From assembly GCF_900113685.1 (NCBI RefSeq), contig NZ_FOQG01000009.1:1-64000 (forward strand): a DNA stretch of 64,000 bases, written 5' to 3'. This DNA is from Nocardioides psychrotolerans (GTDB lineage Bacteria; Actinomycetota; Actinomycetes; Propionibacteriales; Nocardioidaceae). Numbering within the stretch: position 1 is the stretch's first letter; every line of letters starts with the position of its first letter. The notes beneath the pieces are model-generated. The model did no database searches and was not told the DNA's origin. It saw only the letters and a list, made by a program, of their open reading frames with translations. The translations under genes were made by a program, and so were the position numbers. Below are positions 1-7,572 of the stretch, one piece after another.

Positions 1-36
1 GGGGGGGCGCACGGCGTCATCGAGGTCACCCGCTGA
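1..36 (+). CDS. 3' end of an unidentified gene (partial)
   Basis: The first bases read open in frame 1 and give a short tail ending in IEVTR followed by TGA at 34-36. The gene begins outside the window. Eleven codons are too few to assign a family, so only the reading frame and stop are claimed, and chance is a real alternative. Confidence 0.2.
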   Translation, partial: GGAHGVIEVTR

Positions 37-178
37 GCCGTCGCGCATCAGGTGCTCGACCGGGACCGTCGTGCGTCATCTTGACGATGTCGCTGGCGAT
101 CCGCCGCGGACGGCACCACCGCCTCAGCGGGTGCCAAGGAGCTGGGCACGTTGGCGCACCGGGAGGGACTTTCGACCC

Positions 179-883
179 ATGTCAAACGGGTCGCGTTGTC
201 GGATCCTTGGGTGCATGTTCACAGTCGCTAGGTCGCGCCCAGCGCCGATCACTCGCGAGCCATGGTTCCGGAGGCACCCGAACCTGGCACTGTCGGTCGC
301 CGGCGTCCTGTTCGTCGCAGTGTTGTCCCTCCGACTGCTCGTCGGCGACCCAGTCGACGCCTACTCGATGCTGTACGCGTTGCCCGTGGCGCTGGTGGCT
401 ATGACGTCCGGCCTGCGCGCAGGCATGGTCGCGGGCCTGGTTGCCGTGGGGCTCACGGTCGTGTGGGCGATCGCGAACGGCGTCGATCTGACTGTCACAG
501 GTTGGGCATCGCGTGTGTTGCCGCTGCTGCTGCTGGGCGCCCTCCTGGGCCAGGCGACTGACCGGGCACGACGGGCCGAGATCGAGCACCGCCGTCTGGA
601 GGCGGCCGCTCTGCTTCACCGCCAGGCGATCGAGATCAACGACTCACTGGTGCAAGGTATGGCGGCAGCGATGTGGTCATTCGACGCCGGCCAGGTGGAG
701 GCCGGCAAGAAGGTCCTCGAGCAGACCCTCACGCAAGCTCACGAACTGGTCTCCGGACTGATCCGGCGGGCCGACATGGGGGCCAGGGCTGAGCTGCTGG
801 ACCTACCGGCGCCGGCGGGCCGGCCCGTCAGCGATGCTCTCCCGACTGCAACCGCCGACCCCAGGTCGGGACGGAGAGCCTGA
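179..883 (+). CDS. Membrane protein with a kinase-dimerisation-like tail
   Basis: A protein of about 234 residues. Residues 35-125 are strongly hydrophobic and read as three to four membrane helices. A cytoplasmic helix follows with the pattern EINDSLVQGM, which resembles the phosphoacceptor helix of some actinobacterial sensor kinases. No His in H-box context and no ATP-binding domain are present, so it cannot be a complete kinase. It could be a stand-alone sensor or scaffold protein, or a truncated kinase. The ATG at 179 is chosen because GGGAGGGA lies about 10 bases upstream; the ATG at 215 lacks such a site. It overlaps the stump of the next gene. The function is unknown. Confidence 0.6.
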   Translation: MSNGSRCRILGCMFTVARSRPAPITREPWFRRHPNLALSVAGVLFVAVLSLRLLVGDPVDAYSMLYALPVALVAMTSGLRAGMVAGLVAVGLTVVWAIANGVDLTVTGWASRVLPLLLLGALLGQATDRARRAEIEHRRLEAAALLHRQAIEINDSLVQGMAAAMWSFDAGQVEAGKKVLEQTLTQAHELVSGLIRRADMGARAELLDLPAPAGRPVSDALPTATADPRSGRRA

Positions 884-974
884 GGCTCTGCTGGGGGATC
901 GCCCCACACTCGAAGAACTCGGAACGGCCGAATGCCTGCGGCTGCTGGCCGCGCCGCTCCGATCGTCGGCGTAG
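834..974 (+). pseudogene. N-terminal stump of a pyridoxamine-5'-phosphate-oxidase-like gene
   Basis: An open frame from ATG 834 to TAG 972-974 contains LEELGTAECLRLLA. That pattern opens many PPOX-fold (pyridoxamine phosphate oxidase-like, flavin-binding) proteins of actinobacteria, where a V-G-R segment normally follows at once. Here the similarity stops at about 950 and the frame ends, so only some 20 family-like residues remain of a protein usually near 130-200 residues. It overlaps the preceding gene by about 50 bases, as a former operon partner might. I read it as a deletion remnant. The family call comes from remembered sequence patterns. Confidence 0.45.
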
Positions 975-1229
975 TCGGACGGCACAAGTGCCCCGCGCCC
1001 GCCTCATTGACGCGCCCGGATCGGGCCCCCGCCCCGGAACATCACCGGACGGGCGTTGTGGATACTGAGCAGCCACGTCGCCTTTGCACACAGTCGCCGC
1101 TCAGGGTCCGCCTAGAGGAAACTCCTGGATCGGACTCTCCGGCGTCAACGCGCAGTCTGGAACTGCGCAAGTCTGTGGTGAGCGTCGGGAAAGCCGACAG
1201 ACTTCGAGACGGGGGTCGCGGAACCTCAC
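975..1229. other. Non-coding stretch with two small inverted repeats
   Basis: No convincing gene was found between the PPOX-like stump and the dehydrogenase. Two hairpin-capable sequences are present: GCGCAG/CTGCGC near 1151-1168, and AAGTCTGT (1169-1176) with ACAGACTT (1197-1204). They lie beyond the 3' end of the leftward dehydrogenase and could help end its transcript, but no T-tract follows. Confidence 0.35.
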
Positions 1230-2009
1230 TCAGCTCCGCAAGTAGGACGCACCGTTAACGTCGATGATCGTGCCTGACGAGAAGCGGGCCCCGGGCGAGG
1301 CGAGCCACACCACCGCGGCGGCGACCTCCTCGGGGTGGGCCACCCGGCCGAATGGCGACTGGGCGCGCACGTCGTCCCCACCCTCGCCGTCGAGCACCTC
1401 GCGAGCCATCTCGGTCTCCACGAAGCCGGGCGCCACGGTGCCGACAGAGATGTCGTACGGCGCCAGGACGAGCGCCATCGACTGCCCGAAGGCGTTCATC
1501 CCGGCCTTGGACGCGGCGTACGCCGGGCAGTTCGGCTCGCCGCGGAACGCCCCTCTGCTCGACACGTTCACTACCGCGCCACCTCCTGCAGCGCGCAGGT
1601 GGGGGATGGCGCAGAAGGTGGCGTTGGCAGCGCCGGTGAGGTTGGTGGCCAGGGTCTGCGACCAGGTGGCCTGCCAGTCGTCGTACGACGTCGACAGCGG
1701 CGGGTGGGCGAGGAACACCCCGGCGTTGTTGACCAGCACGTCGAGGCGCCCGAGCCGGTCGGCGGCCGAGCCCACGGCGGCGCTGACGTCGTCGGGTCGG
1801 GCCATGTCGGCCTGCACGGTGACATGACCCTCGCCTGCCAGGGAGGCGCGCACCGCCTCGGCCTTCTCGGCTGACGCGCCGTAGTGCACCGCGACCCGGT
1901 CGCCCTGCTCGGCGAACGCGCGGGCAATGGCGGCGCCTATGCCGCGCGAACCTCCGGTGACGAGAACTGCTCGGCCTTGGTGGAGGAAGGTGGATGCATC
2001 GCTAGTCAT
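1230..2009 (-). CDS. SDR-family oxidoreductase (FabG-like)
   Basis: A 259-residue classical short-chain dehydrogenase/reductase. It has the nucleotide-binding TGGSRGIG at 18-25, NNAG at 94-97, the catalytic Ser at 150-151 and YAASK with Tyr164 and Lys168. The size is normal for the family. These enzymes move hydride between NAD(P)H and a carbonyl or alcohol in the cytoplasm, and the substrate cannot be read from the sequence. The ATG at 2009 has GAGAGGA a few bases upstream on the same strand. It stands alone, with fragmentary genes on both sides, so context does not suggest a pathway. Similarity to 3-oxoacyl-ACP reductase is general and does not prove a role in fatty-acid synthesis. Confidence 0.9.
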   Translation of the reverse strand: MTSDASTFLHQGRAVLVTGGSRGIGAAIARAFAEQGDRVAVHYGASAEKAEAVRASLAGEGHVTVQADMARPDDVSAAVGSAADRLGRLDVLVNNAGVFLAHPPLSTSYDDWQATWSQTLATNLTGAANATFCAIPHLRAAGGGAVVNVSSRGAFRGEPNCPAYAASKAGMNAFGQSMALVLAPYDISVGTVAPGFVETEMAREVLDGEGGDDVRAQSPFGRVAHPEEVAAAVVWLASPGARFSSGTIIDVNGASYLRS

Positions 2010-2053
2010 GGCACCATCCTCTCTTCCCTGGAGCGTCGTGGCGTCGTGGCGTC

Positions 2054-2161
2054 GTGACCGATTGCCCCGCGGCCCCTGCCAACGTCGTGGTCACCGGGTC
2101 CGACGGCCTGGTTGGTGCCCGCATCTGTGCGGTCCTGGTCGAGCGCGGCGATGGGGTGTAA
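2054..2161 (+). pseudogene. N-terminal stump of an NAD-dependent epimerase
   Basis: From GTG 2054 a 35-codon frame contains NVVVTGSDGLVGARICAVL, the opening beta-strand, glycine-rich loop and helix of an extended SDR such as UDP-glucose 4-epimerase (pattern TGxxGxxG). The frame stops at TAA 2159-2161 just after the first Rossmann unit, where the real family continues for about 270 more residues. A run of GTCGTGGC-type direct repeats lies at its start. I read it as the surviving 5' end of a deleted gene. Confidence 0.5.
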
Positions 2162-2295
2162 CGCCCAAGCTCACGGCGCAGGCAAGTGGATCACTGAAGC
2201 TTCTCGCCGAAGGCATGACGATCGTCGACAGTGACGCAGACTCGACAGTGTGCGTCCACGTAGCCGTCAAGCATTTCGAACCGCGTCTTTCCGCC

Positions 2296-2365
2296 GCGAA
2301 TGCGTCGCCCCTGAGGCGTTGCGAGCTCGGATGGCGAAGACGTCGACGGGGCCCATCCGTGCAGG
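2296..2365 (+). repeat. Dispersed repeat beta, copy 1 (beside msrA fragment A)
   Basis: About 70 bases beginning GCGAATGCGTCGCCC and running up to the msrA-like stop codon. The same block sits in the same place beside fragment B (4668-4737). By eye, this block plus the adjoining msrA-like segment matches at about 105 of 120 positions between the two copies. Weaker similarity extends some 90 bases further left. No protein could be assigned to it. Confidence 0.6.
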
Positions 2366-2440
2366 TCAGGCGGTCTCGGGGAACTTCACGCCAGTGTTCG
2401 CATGGCACCGGTAACCAGTGACGTGCTTTGCCAGGTATTG
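2366..2440 (-). pseudogene. msrA 3'-end fragment A
   Basis: Read on the minus strand this gives QYLAKHVTGYRCHANTGVKF followed by PETA and a stop, nearly the same as the end of the intact MsrA at 8958. An in-frame stop lies 25 codons upstream of the terminal stop, so no complete enzyme is possible. It keeps the GYRC motif that holds the C-terminal cysteine. It shares KHVTG and PETA with fragment C, but shares its downstream flank with fragment B. Confidence 0.75.
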
Positions 2441-2606
2441 CTAGTGGTTGCGCACGCGTAGTGCGCGCGCGCCTCGAGGTCTGGCCGACGGCGATGCTCA
2501 CGAGAGCCACTCGGGGACCTGCGCTGATGGCGCGGTGCTGCCGCCAAGCGGGCGCTCGAAGACACATGCTTCCGTCACGCTGCGACAGGCGCTTCCAGCT
2601 GTCCGT

Positions 2607-2612
2607 TATGGT
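2607..2612 (+). promoter_or_regulatory. Likely -10 element TATGGT
   Basis: The hexamer ends 7 bases before the ATG at 2620, the spacing expected for a leaderless transcript. No clear -35 box is visible. Confidence 0.45.
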
Positions 2613-2619
2613 CGGCGGC

Positions 2620-2808
2620 ATGGCATCTCCGGAGGCAAAGTTTGCACCCATCGGCGCGTTGCGAGGCGGACTCTCCCTCATGGTCCTGGGGGCACTGATG
2701 GCCTGGGGCCCCGTCGACTCGATCCCGCGTTCGGTAGGGCTTGGAACACTGTTCGTCGGCGCTCTGTTGGTGGCAGTCGCGTTGGGCATTCGGACGCTAC
2801 GCACGTAG
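2620..2808 (+). CDS. Small two-helix membrane protein
   Basis: A 62-residue protein with two hydrophobic segments, roughly residues 12-30 and 38-58, separated by a short loop containing DSIPRS. The tail is basic. I do not recognise the family. The start at 2620 is chosen because TATGGT lies 7 bases upstream; the frame stays open further left but without a supporting signal. It sits between msrA fragment A and the glutamine-synthetase-like gene, on the same strand as the latter, about 255 bases ahead of it. Confidence 0.5.
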   Translation: MASPEAKFAPIGALRGGLSLMVLGALMAWGPVDSIPRSVGLGTLFVGALLVAVALGIRTLRT

Positions 2809-2855
2809 GCGCCGAGGCACGCCCTCCAGGTTGCTGACCTTGCAAGCGCACCCAC

Positions 2856-2883
2856 ACGCCGTGATCTGCACGCCGTGATCTGC
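2856..2883 (+). repeat. Perfect 14-base tandem duplication
   Basis: ACGCCGTGATCTGC occurs twice in a row without mismatch in the 255-base gap before the glutamine-synthetase-like gene. The role is unknown, and slippage or repair at a former junction would explain it. Confidence 0.8.
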
Positions 2884-2905
2884 GCACCCGAAAAGGTGCC
2901 CCTTG

Positions 2906-2932
2906 CCGCTGCGTATGCGTCGCCCTGAGCGT
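2906..2932 (+). repeat. Dispersed repeat beta, short copy 2
   Basis: This 27-base segment, with core TATGCGTCGCCCTGAGCGT, resembles the start of the beta blocks at 2296 and 4668 with a few gaps and mismatches. Unlike those, no msrA fragment follows. The adjoining GTCCGGATCT also recurs after msrA fragment C near 7442. Confidence 0.4.
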
Positions 2933-3051
2933 CCGGATCTTGCCGCGATTCGAGTCCCTGAGGCGCCAGCTGGCCCTCCAGCTTCGCCCTCGGCAAGCCC
3001 CTGTGCGGGGGGTAACGGCCCTCGTCGGTGGTCTCGCGATGCCCCCACTGG

Positions 3052-3057
3052 TAGAAC
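3052..3057 (+). promoter_or_regulatory. Possible -10 element TAGAAC
   Basis: The hexamer ends 6 bases before the ATG at 3064. It fits the leaderless pattern less well than others because the last base is C. Confidence 0.3.
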
Positions 3058-3063
3058 CGGGGC

Positions 3064-4542
3064 ATGCCCATCGATGTCTTCGAACCCCACCCGCTGGTGC
3101 GCCTGCTCGGGAAGCCGGCAGCGGACTTCACGTGCAGCGATCTCGTCCGAGCCGTGGAGCAGCTCGAGCTACGCCAGGTAAACCTGCGATACGTCGGGGG
3201 CGACGGGCGTCTGAAGACGATCGCGTTTCCGATCGGTTCGCGCGAGCACCTCGTCGAGGTGCTGACCAGGGGTGAGCGCGTGGACGGGTCCAGCATTTTC
3301 GAGGGCACCGAGACCGAGGCCAGTGATGTCTACATCGTGCCGCGCCATCGCACGGCCTTCCTGAACCCGTTCGGGGAGCGCACCTCTCTCGACGTGCTCT
3401 GCTCCTTCTACAGCCAGGACGGCGATCCCCTGCCCTACGCGTACGAACAGATCGTCCGCCGAGCCGCCGAGGTACTCACTCAGGAGACGGGACTGGTCCT
3501 CGAGGCGTTCGGTGAGCTGGAGTACTACCTCGTCGGCGAGGTCGAGCGGATCTTCCCGGTGCAGGCGGAGCGCGGCTACCAGGAGTCGGCGCCCTTCTCC
3601 AAGGGCCAGCAGGTGCGCGAGGAGGTGTTGGGCCACCTCGCCGAGATGGGCATCAAGCTGAAGTACGCCCACGGCGAGGTCGGGAACATCCTCGAGGAAG
3701 AGCGCCAGCTGGTGCAGCACGAGATCGAGTTCTGGCCCGTGCCGGTGGAGCAGGCAGCGGACGCTCTGGTCCTGGCGAAGTGGGTCGTGCGTCAGGTCGC
3801 CTACGCACACGGCCTGGAGGTGACCTTCGCACCCTCGGTCAGCAGCGACGGAGCGGGCAGCGGGTTGCACGTCCACACCCGGCTGGTGCGCGACGGCGCC
3901 AGCGAGATCGTTGGCGAGGACGGCATCAACGACACCGGACGGCGGCTGATCGCCGGATACCTGTCGGCAGCCAAGGCACTGACTGCCTTCGGCAACACCG
4001 TGCCGACGTCGTACCTGCGCTTCTCCGACGGCGAGGAGGCGCCCGAAGGCATCTGTTGGGGCGATACCGACCGCACCGGGCTGGTTCGAGTGCCGCTCGC
4101 CTGGGGCGGCCACGTGCTTCCCGGAATGGTCGCCCACGCCAACCCCGACAGCTCCGAGTCGATCCCCGAGCCGGCCATCCACCCCCAGACGATCGAGCTC
4201 CGGCTCGGCGACGGCTCGGCCGACGTCCACCTGCTCCTGGCCGGCATGGCCGTCGCAGCCAGACGCGGGCTGAGCGACCCCGACAGCCTGGATCAGGCCG
4301 AGCGACTCAACACCGCCGACCATGACGACTTCGAGCAGCTGCCGACCTCGTGTGCCGAGTCAGCCGATGCACTCGAGAACGAACGGACGTCGTTCGAGGC
4401 TGACGGCATCTTCCCCAGCGAGCTCATCGACGCCGTGCTCGACCGGCTCCGCGAGGCCGACGCCGCCGCGCAGATGAAGAAGGTGAAAAAGGACGACGAC
4501 GCGCGCGAGGAGCTCGTACGCCGCTACTGGCACGTCGGCTGA
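3064..4542 (+). CDS. Glutamine-synthetase-family ligase, divergent
   Basis: A 492-residue protein of the GS family, which joins glutamate or a related acid to an amine using ATP. Recognisable motifs are DGSSI at 74-78, the metal-binding GELEYYL at 150-156, HEIEF at 219-223, GSGLHVH at 265-271, the YLRF arginine near 319, RVP at 342-344 and IELR at 377-380. The usual loop containing ANPY after the last motif is replaced by GDGSADVH (382-389), and the usual Lys-Arg of the YKRL motif is Leu-Arg. Most metal and nucleotide ligands are kept, so activity is likely, but the substrate may not be ammonia. It differs from a typical GlnA, and no nitrogen genes lie nearby. The tail is Lys-rich (MKKVKKDDD). 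It lies between msrA fragments A and B. Confidence 0.8.
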   Translation: MPIDVFEPHPLVRLLGKPAADFTCSDLVRAVEQLELRQVNLRYVGGDGRLKTIAFPIGSREHLVEVLTRGERVDGSSIFEGTETEASDVYIVPRHRTAFLNPFGERTSLDVLCSFYSQDGDPLPYAYEQIVRRAAEVLTQETGLVLEAFGELEYYLVGEVERIFPVQAERGYQESAPFSKGQQVREEVLGHLAEMGIKLKYAHGEVGNILEEERQLVQHEIEFWPVPVEQAADALVLAKWVVRQVAYAHGLEVTFAPSVSSDGAGSGLHVHTRLVRDGASEIVGEDGINDTGRRLIAGYLSAAKALTAFGNTVPTSYLRFSDGEEAPEGICWGDTDRTGLVRVPLAWGGHVLPGMVAHANPDSSESIPEPAIHPQTIELRLGDGSADVHLLLAGMAVAARRGLSDPDSLDQAERLNTADHDDFEQLPTSCAESADALENERTSFEADGIFPSELIDAVLDRLREADAAAQMKKVKKDDDAREELVRRYWHVG

Positions 4543-4667
4543 CGTCAGACGACCCTCCCGGGTCCCGAGCCACGACTCCTCGGCCACCAAGATCCGCAGC
4601 CTCTTCGCCGGCATCAAGATTCTGGACTCTGATCGCATAGACCGCGCGCTGGGCGCGTGCTTCCGCT
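4543..4667. other. Intergenic, partly similar to 2200-2295
   Basis: No gene is seen here. The segment around 4590-4640 is weakly similar to 2200-2260 (both contain AGC, CTC, CGCC and GGCAT in the same order), which suggests that the dispersed repeat once extended this far. Confidence 0.3.
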
Positions 4668-4737
4668 GCGAATGCGTCGCCCCTGCGGCGGCGCGAGCTC
4701 GGACAGCGAAGACGTCGAAGGTGCCTATCCGTGCAGG
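4668..4737 (+). repeat. Dispersed repeat beta, copy 3 (beside msrA fragment B)
   Basis: This is the partner of the block at 2296-2365. It opens with the same GCGAATGCGTCGCCCCTG and ends with CCGTGCAGG directly before the msrA-like stop codon. Its presence beside B but not beside the intact msrA shows that A and B share a history apart from the intact gene. Confidence 0.6.
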
Positions 4738-4833
4738 TCAGGCGGTCGCTGGGAACGTCACGCCGGTGTTCGCGTGGCAGCGGTAGCCGTGCGGGTTCTT
4801 CGCGAGGTACTGCTGATAGTCCTCCACGTCGTA
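4738..4833 (-). pseudogene. msrA 3'-end fragment B
   Basis: The minus strand gives YDVEDYQQYLAKNPHGYRC, then HANTGVTFPATA and a stop, which is a good MsrA C-terminus. It differs from the intact gene at 8958 (KHVDG and GVKF there; KNPHG and GVTF here). It therefore looks like the end of a different msrA allele rather than a recent copy. No N-terminal part with GCFWG is present. The match ends near 4833. Confidence 0.75.
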
Positions 4834-5021
4834 GCAACCGAACCTTTCAGTTGGGCGAGTGGGACCTACTGACGCGGATCTCAGTGCGACACGGCGAAGT
4901 GGCCCTCGTGTTCGCACGACTCCACCTTGGAACGAACGAACATTGGGAGGGGCCAGCGAGGTCGCTCATCGGTGACGTTGTGTCGGGTGTGGCGTTCGAC
5001 GTTGAACCCGGAACGCGATAC
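4834..5021. other. Intergenic stretch with no gene seen
   Basis: No recognisable gene, repeat or strong hairpin was found. The sequence is slightly less GC-rich than its surroundings and lies beyond the 3' end of the DUF389-like gene, where the rest of such a gene would be expected. Confidence 0.4.
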
Positions 5022-5258
5022 CTAGGTGGTGACCGGTGCGATGTGGACGGTGCCGTGCTCGGGAATGCCGAGGGCGTCGACGTGGTCGATGAGTTCGTTG
5101 GTGGCCTCGCGGGCCACGTCGGCCATCACGATGTCACCGACTGGTTCCAGAGAGGCTCCGCGCAGGACCGCCTGATGACTGATGGCCGAGTCGTCGGTAA
5201 ACACAGCCACGACCTCGTCACTCAGACGGGCGGGAGACGTGATCCGCAGGTGCTGCAC
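5022..5258 (-). CDS. DUF389-like N-terminal domain protein, possibly truncated
   Basis: A 78-residue protein starting at GTG 5258. It has the order HLRI, VVAVF, AVLRGAS, GDIVMADVAREAT and IDHVDALGI, which matches the soluble N-terminal domain of DUF389 membrane proteins. In that family a large multi-helix membrane domain normally follows; here the frame stops after HIAPVTT. It may be a functional stand-alone domain, since it is intact in frame and follows the permease stop by only 6 bases as an operon partner, or it may be the stump of a deleted gene. The pairing with an APC permease suggests a regulatory role, but this is inference. Confidence 0.55.
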   Translation of the reverse strand: MQHLRITSPARLSDEVVAVFTDDSAISHQAVLRGASLEPVGDIVMADVAREATNELIDHVDALGIPEHGTVHIAPVTT

Positions 5259-5264
5259 GGGCGG

Positions 5265-7220
5265 TCAGCCCCCGACGTGAACTTGGGGCCGTTGCTCGGC
5301 GTCCGGGACGGCCCTGCGGAGGATCTCGTGGGTCAACGGTGGAACGTCACCTTCGCCGGCGAACAGAAAACGAAGCGCGTTCTGTCCGGGCCCCCTCTCT
5401 GACCACTCGAAGTAGATGTGGGAGGGCATGTCGTCCATGTCGGTGACTGCCAACAGGACCGCTGCCAGCACGTTCGGCACCGACGGGCCGGTCGCTCGCA
5501 GGACCCGGTGGTCTCCGACGCGGATTCCGGCGACGTCGACGGTGGTGGCGAAGTCGCTGGCGTCGTTCACCTTGACCTCCAGGAATACTGCCGTCTCGCT
5601 GATGTCGAGGTGGTTGTCCAGTCGCACGTCGAGGGACTTCTCGTGATATTCCTCGTTGTCACCGGCCTGGATCTTGTTGGCGATGAACCGCACTGGTGCG
5701 TTCTTCAGCAGGACCTCATCGAGCAGAGCTTGCGCTGGCTCGTCGAAGGTGACCTTCTGGACCCGCAGCTCGGTGGAGCGGGTGATACGGGAGACCAGCG
5801 AGATGATCACGATCATCGCGATGAAGATGAGCGCGATGACAAGGCCCTCGGGGCGGTCGATGATCGTGACGGTGATCGTGTAGGTGAACACAGCCGCGAC
5901 GACCCCGAAGAACACGCCAGCGCGCCGGTGGCCGCGCCGCCACTCGGTCAGGGTGACCGCAACGGCCGCCGACGTCATCAACGCGAGCACACCGGTGGCG
6001 TAGGCGCCGGCTTGGGCGTCCACGTCGGCCTTGAACGCGATGGTGACGACGATCGAGATGAGGGTGAAGACCAGCACGAGTGGTCGGGTGGCGCGAGCCC
6101 AGTCCGGGGCCATTCCGTAGCGCGGCAGGTAGCGCGGCACGATGTTGAGCAGACCCGCCATTGCAGAGGCGCCGGCGAACCACAAGATGCCGATGGTGGC
6201 GATGTCGTAGACGGTGCCGAATGCATCGCCGAGGCTCTCGTGTGCCAGGTAGGCCAGCGCCCGTCCGTTCGCTTCGCCGCCTGGCTCGAACGCGGCAGCA
6301 GGAATGAGGAACGTGGTGACGATCGCTGACCCCATCAACATCACGCTCATGATCAGTGCGGCAGTGGTGAGCAGCTTCTTCGCGTTGCGGATGCGGCCCG
6401 CCGGCGCCGCCGCGGTGTCGTCGGGGTCGCCCTTGACCAGCGGCATGACGACGACGCCGGTCTCGAACCCGGACAGTCCCAACGCCAAGGCGGGGAACAC
6501 GAGCAGTGACGCGCCGAGAACGGCTAGCGGGGAGGCGTGGGCTTCGGTGACGGCGTTGGTCCAGTCGGTGAACGTGCCGGGGTTCTGGAAGATGCGCCAG
6601 AACCCGTTGGCAACCACGATGGCGCTCAACCCGATGTAGGCGACGACCAGCACGACGGCGATGCCGATGGCCTCGCCGAAGCCCTTGAGGAAGACCGCCG
6701 CCAGCATGGCCAGGAGGACGAGGGTGATCCACACCTCGCGACCGTGCAGGGCGTCGGTGAGGAACGGGTTCTCGACCAGGTGAGCAGAGGCGTCGGCCGC
6801 CGAGAGGGTGATGGTGATGATGAACCCGGTGGCGACGAACCCGATCAGGGTCAGCACCAGGACCTTGCTGGGCCAGTACGACAAGAGTCGTTCCAGCATC
6901 GAGAGACTGCCGTCGCCGTGGGGGCTCTCCTTGGCTACCCGTCGATACATGGGCAGCGCCCCGAAGAGGGTGACCAGCACCAGGACGAGGGTGGCGATCG
7001 GGGCCAGGGCACCAGCGGCGAGTGCGGCAATGCCGGGCTGATAGCCGAGCGTGGAGAAGTAGTCCACGCCGGTCAGGCACATCACCTTCCACCAAGGCTT
7101 CACGTGCTGATGGGCCGTGGCCTCCCGCTCACCCTCGTAGAAGCCACTGGGGTCGGGCTGCTGGTCTGTCTCGAGCAGCCAGGCGTTGAAGCGGCTCCGC
7201 TCCTGCACTTCTTCGATCAC
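5265..7220 (-). CDS. APC-superfamily permease with cytoplasmic C-terminal domain
   Basis: A 651-residue membrane transporter. A soluble N-terminus of about 40 residues is followed by roughly 12 hydrophobic helices up to near residue 470, starting at [21 protein letters not shown] soluble domain of about 180 residues follows. The Gly-rich first helix and overall shape fit the amino acid-polyamine-organocation superfamily. Permeases with a large soluble tail include potassium carriers of the KimA type and amino-acid carriers, so the substrate is open. The GTG start at 7220 is supported by TACTCT 7 bases upstream. It is co-directional with the DUF389-like gene. It lies between msrA fragments B and C. 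Confidence 0.75.
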   Translation of the reverse strand: MIEEVQERSRFNAWLLETDQQPDPSGFYEGEREATAHQHVKPWWKVMCLTGVDYFSTLGYQPGIAALAAGALAPIATLVLVLVTLFGALPMYRRVAKESPHGDGSLSMLERLLSYWPSKVLVLTLIGFVATGFIITITLSAADASAHLVENPFLTDALHGREVWITLVLLAMLAAVFLKGFGEAIGIAVVLVVAYIGLSAIVVANGFWRIFQNPGTFTDWTNAVTEAHASPLAVLGASLLVFPALALGLSGFETGVVVMPLVKGDPDDTAAAPAGRIRNAKKLLTTAALIMSVMLMGSAIVTTFLIPAAAFEPGGEANGRALAYLAHESLGDAFGTVYDIATIGILWFAGASAMAGLLNIVPRYLPRYGMAPDWARATRPLVLVFTLISIVVTIAFKADVDAQAGAYATGVLALMTSAAVAVTLTEWRRGHRRAGVFFGVVAAVFTYTITVTIIDRPEGLVIALIFIAMIVIISLVSRITRSTELRVQKVTFDEPAQALLDEVLLKNAPVRFIANKIQAGDNEEYHEKSLDVRLDNHLDISETAVFLEVKVNDASDFATTVDVAGIRVGDHRVLRATGPSVPNVLAAVLLAVTDMDDMPSHIYFEWSERGPGQNALRFLFAGEGDVPPLTHEILRRAVPDAEQRPQVHVGG

Positions 7221-7227
7221 GTCGTGC

Positions 7228-7233
7228 AGAGTA
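7228..7233 (-). promoter_or_regulatory. Likely -10 element TACTCT
   Basis: Read on the minus strand, it ends 7 bases before the GTG at 7220. This fits a leaderless permease transcript. Confidence 0.45.
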
Positions 7234-7374
7234 AGGCAGCCGCCGCGCGGGCGATCACAGGCGGCCCGTTCCGTCCCACGCCCACCTCTGGTGAATGCCT
7301 TGACGAAAGAAGCCTGCCCATCACAGGAGTGGCGGCAGGCCGTGGTCCTTCAGGCAGCTCCGGCCGCTAGCGGG
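7234..7374. other. Upstream region of the permease
   Basis: No gene is seen. Together with fragment C this forms a gap of more than 300 bases between the divergent permease and glycosyltransferase genes. Confidence 0.4.
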
Positions 7375-7440
7375 TCAAGCGGTCTCGGGGAACTTCACCC
7401 CCGTGCTCGCGTGGCACCGGTGGCCAGTGACGTGCTTCAC
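7375..7440 (-). pseudogene. msrA 3'-end fragment C
   Basis: The minus strand reads KHVTGHRCHASTGVKFPETA and then stops. It is closest to fragment A (same KHVTG and PETA) but carries GHRC for GYRC and HAST for HANT. The similarity ends after about 22 codons, where the sequence becomes GTCCGGATCT, also found near 2931. It cannot encode an enzyme. Confidence 0.7.
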
Positions 7441-7560
7441 CGTCCGGATCTAGCCGATGTGCGGACGGACGTCCTAGTAGCCCAGAAAGACGCACCACTC
7501 GGACGGTGTTGAGCGGGCAAGGGGGGCGACCCAGAGCCGTGAGCCTGGGGGCTTGATCCC

Positions 7561-7566
7561 TAGCAT
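7561..7566 (+). promoter_or_regulatory. Likely -10 element TAGCAT
   Basis: The hexamer ends 6 bases before the ATG at 7573, as for a leaderless message. Confidence 0.45.
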
Positions 7567-7572
7567 GGGACG

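Noticed and set aside
2366..2440. Fragment A as a complete small gene
   Set aside because: An in-frame stop lies 25 codons upstream and no start signal is present; the sequence matches only an MsrA C-terminus.
2091..3308. A 405-codon minus-strand frame across the repeat region and the small membrane protein
   Set aside because: Its translation is Arg/Ser-rich without motifs and it crosses the start of the glutamine-synthetase-like gene. It arises from base composition.
4731..5402. A plus-strand frame through msrA fragment B and the DUF389-like gene
   Set aside because: It runs antisense to two better-supported minus-strand features and has no recognisable domain.
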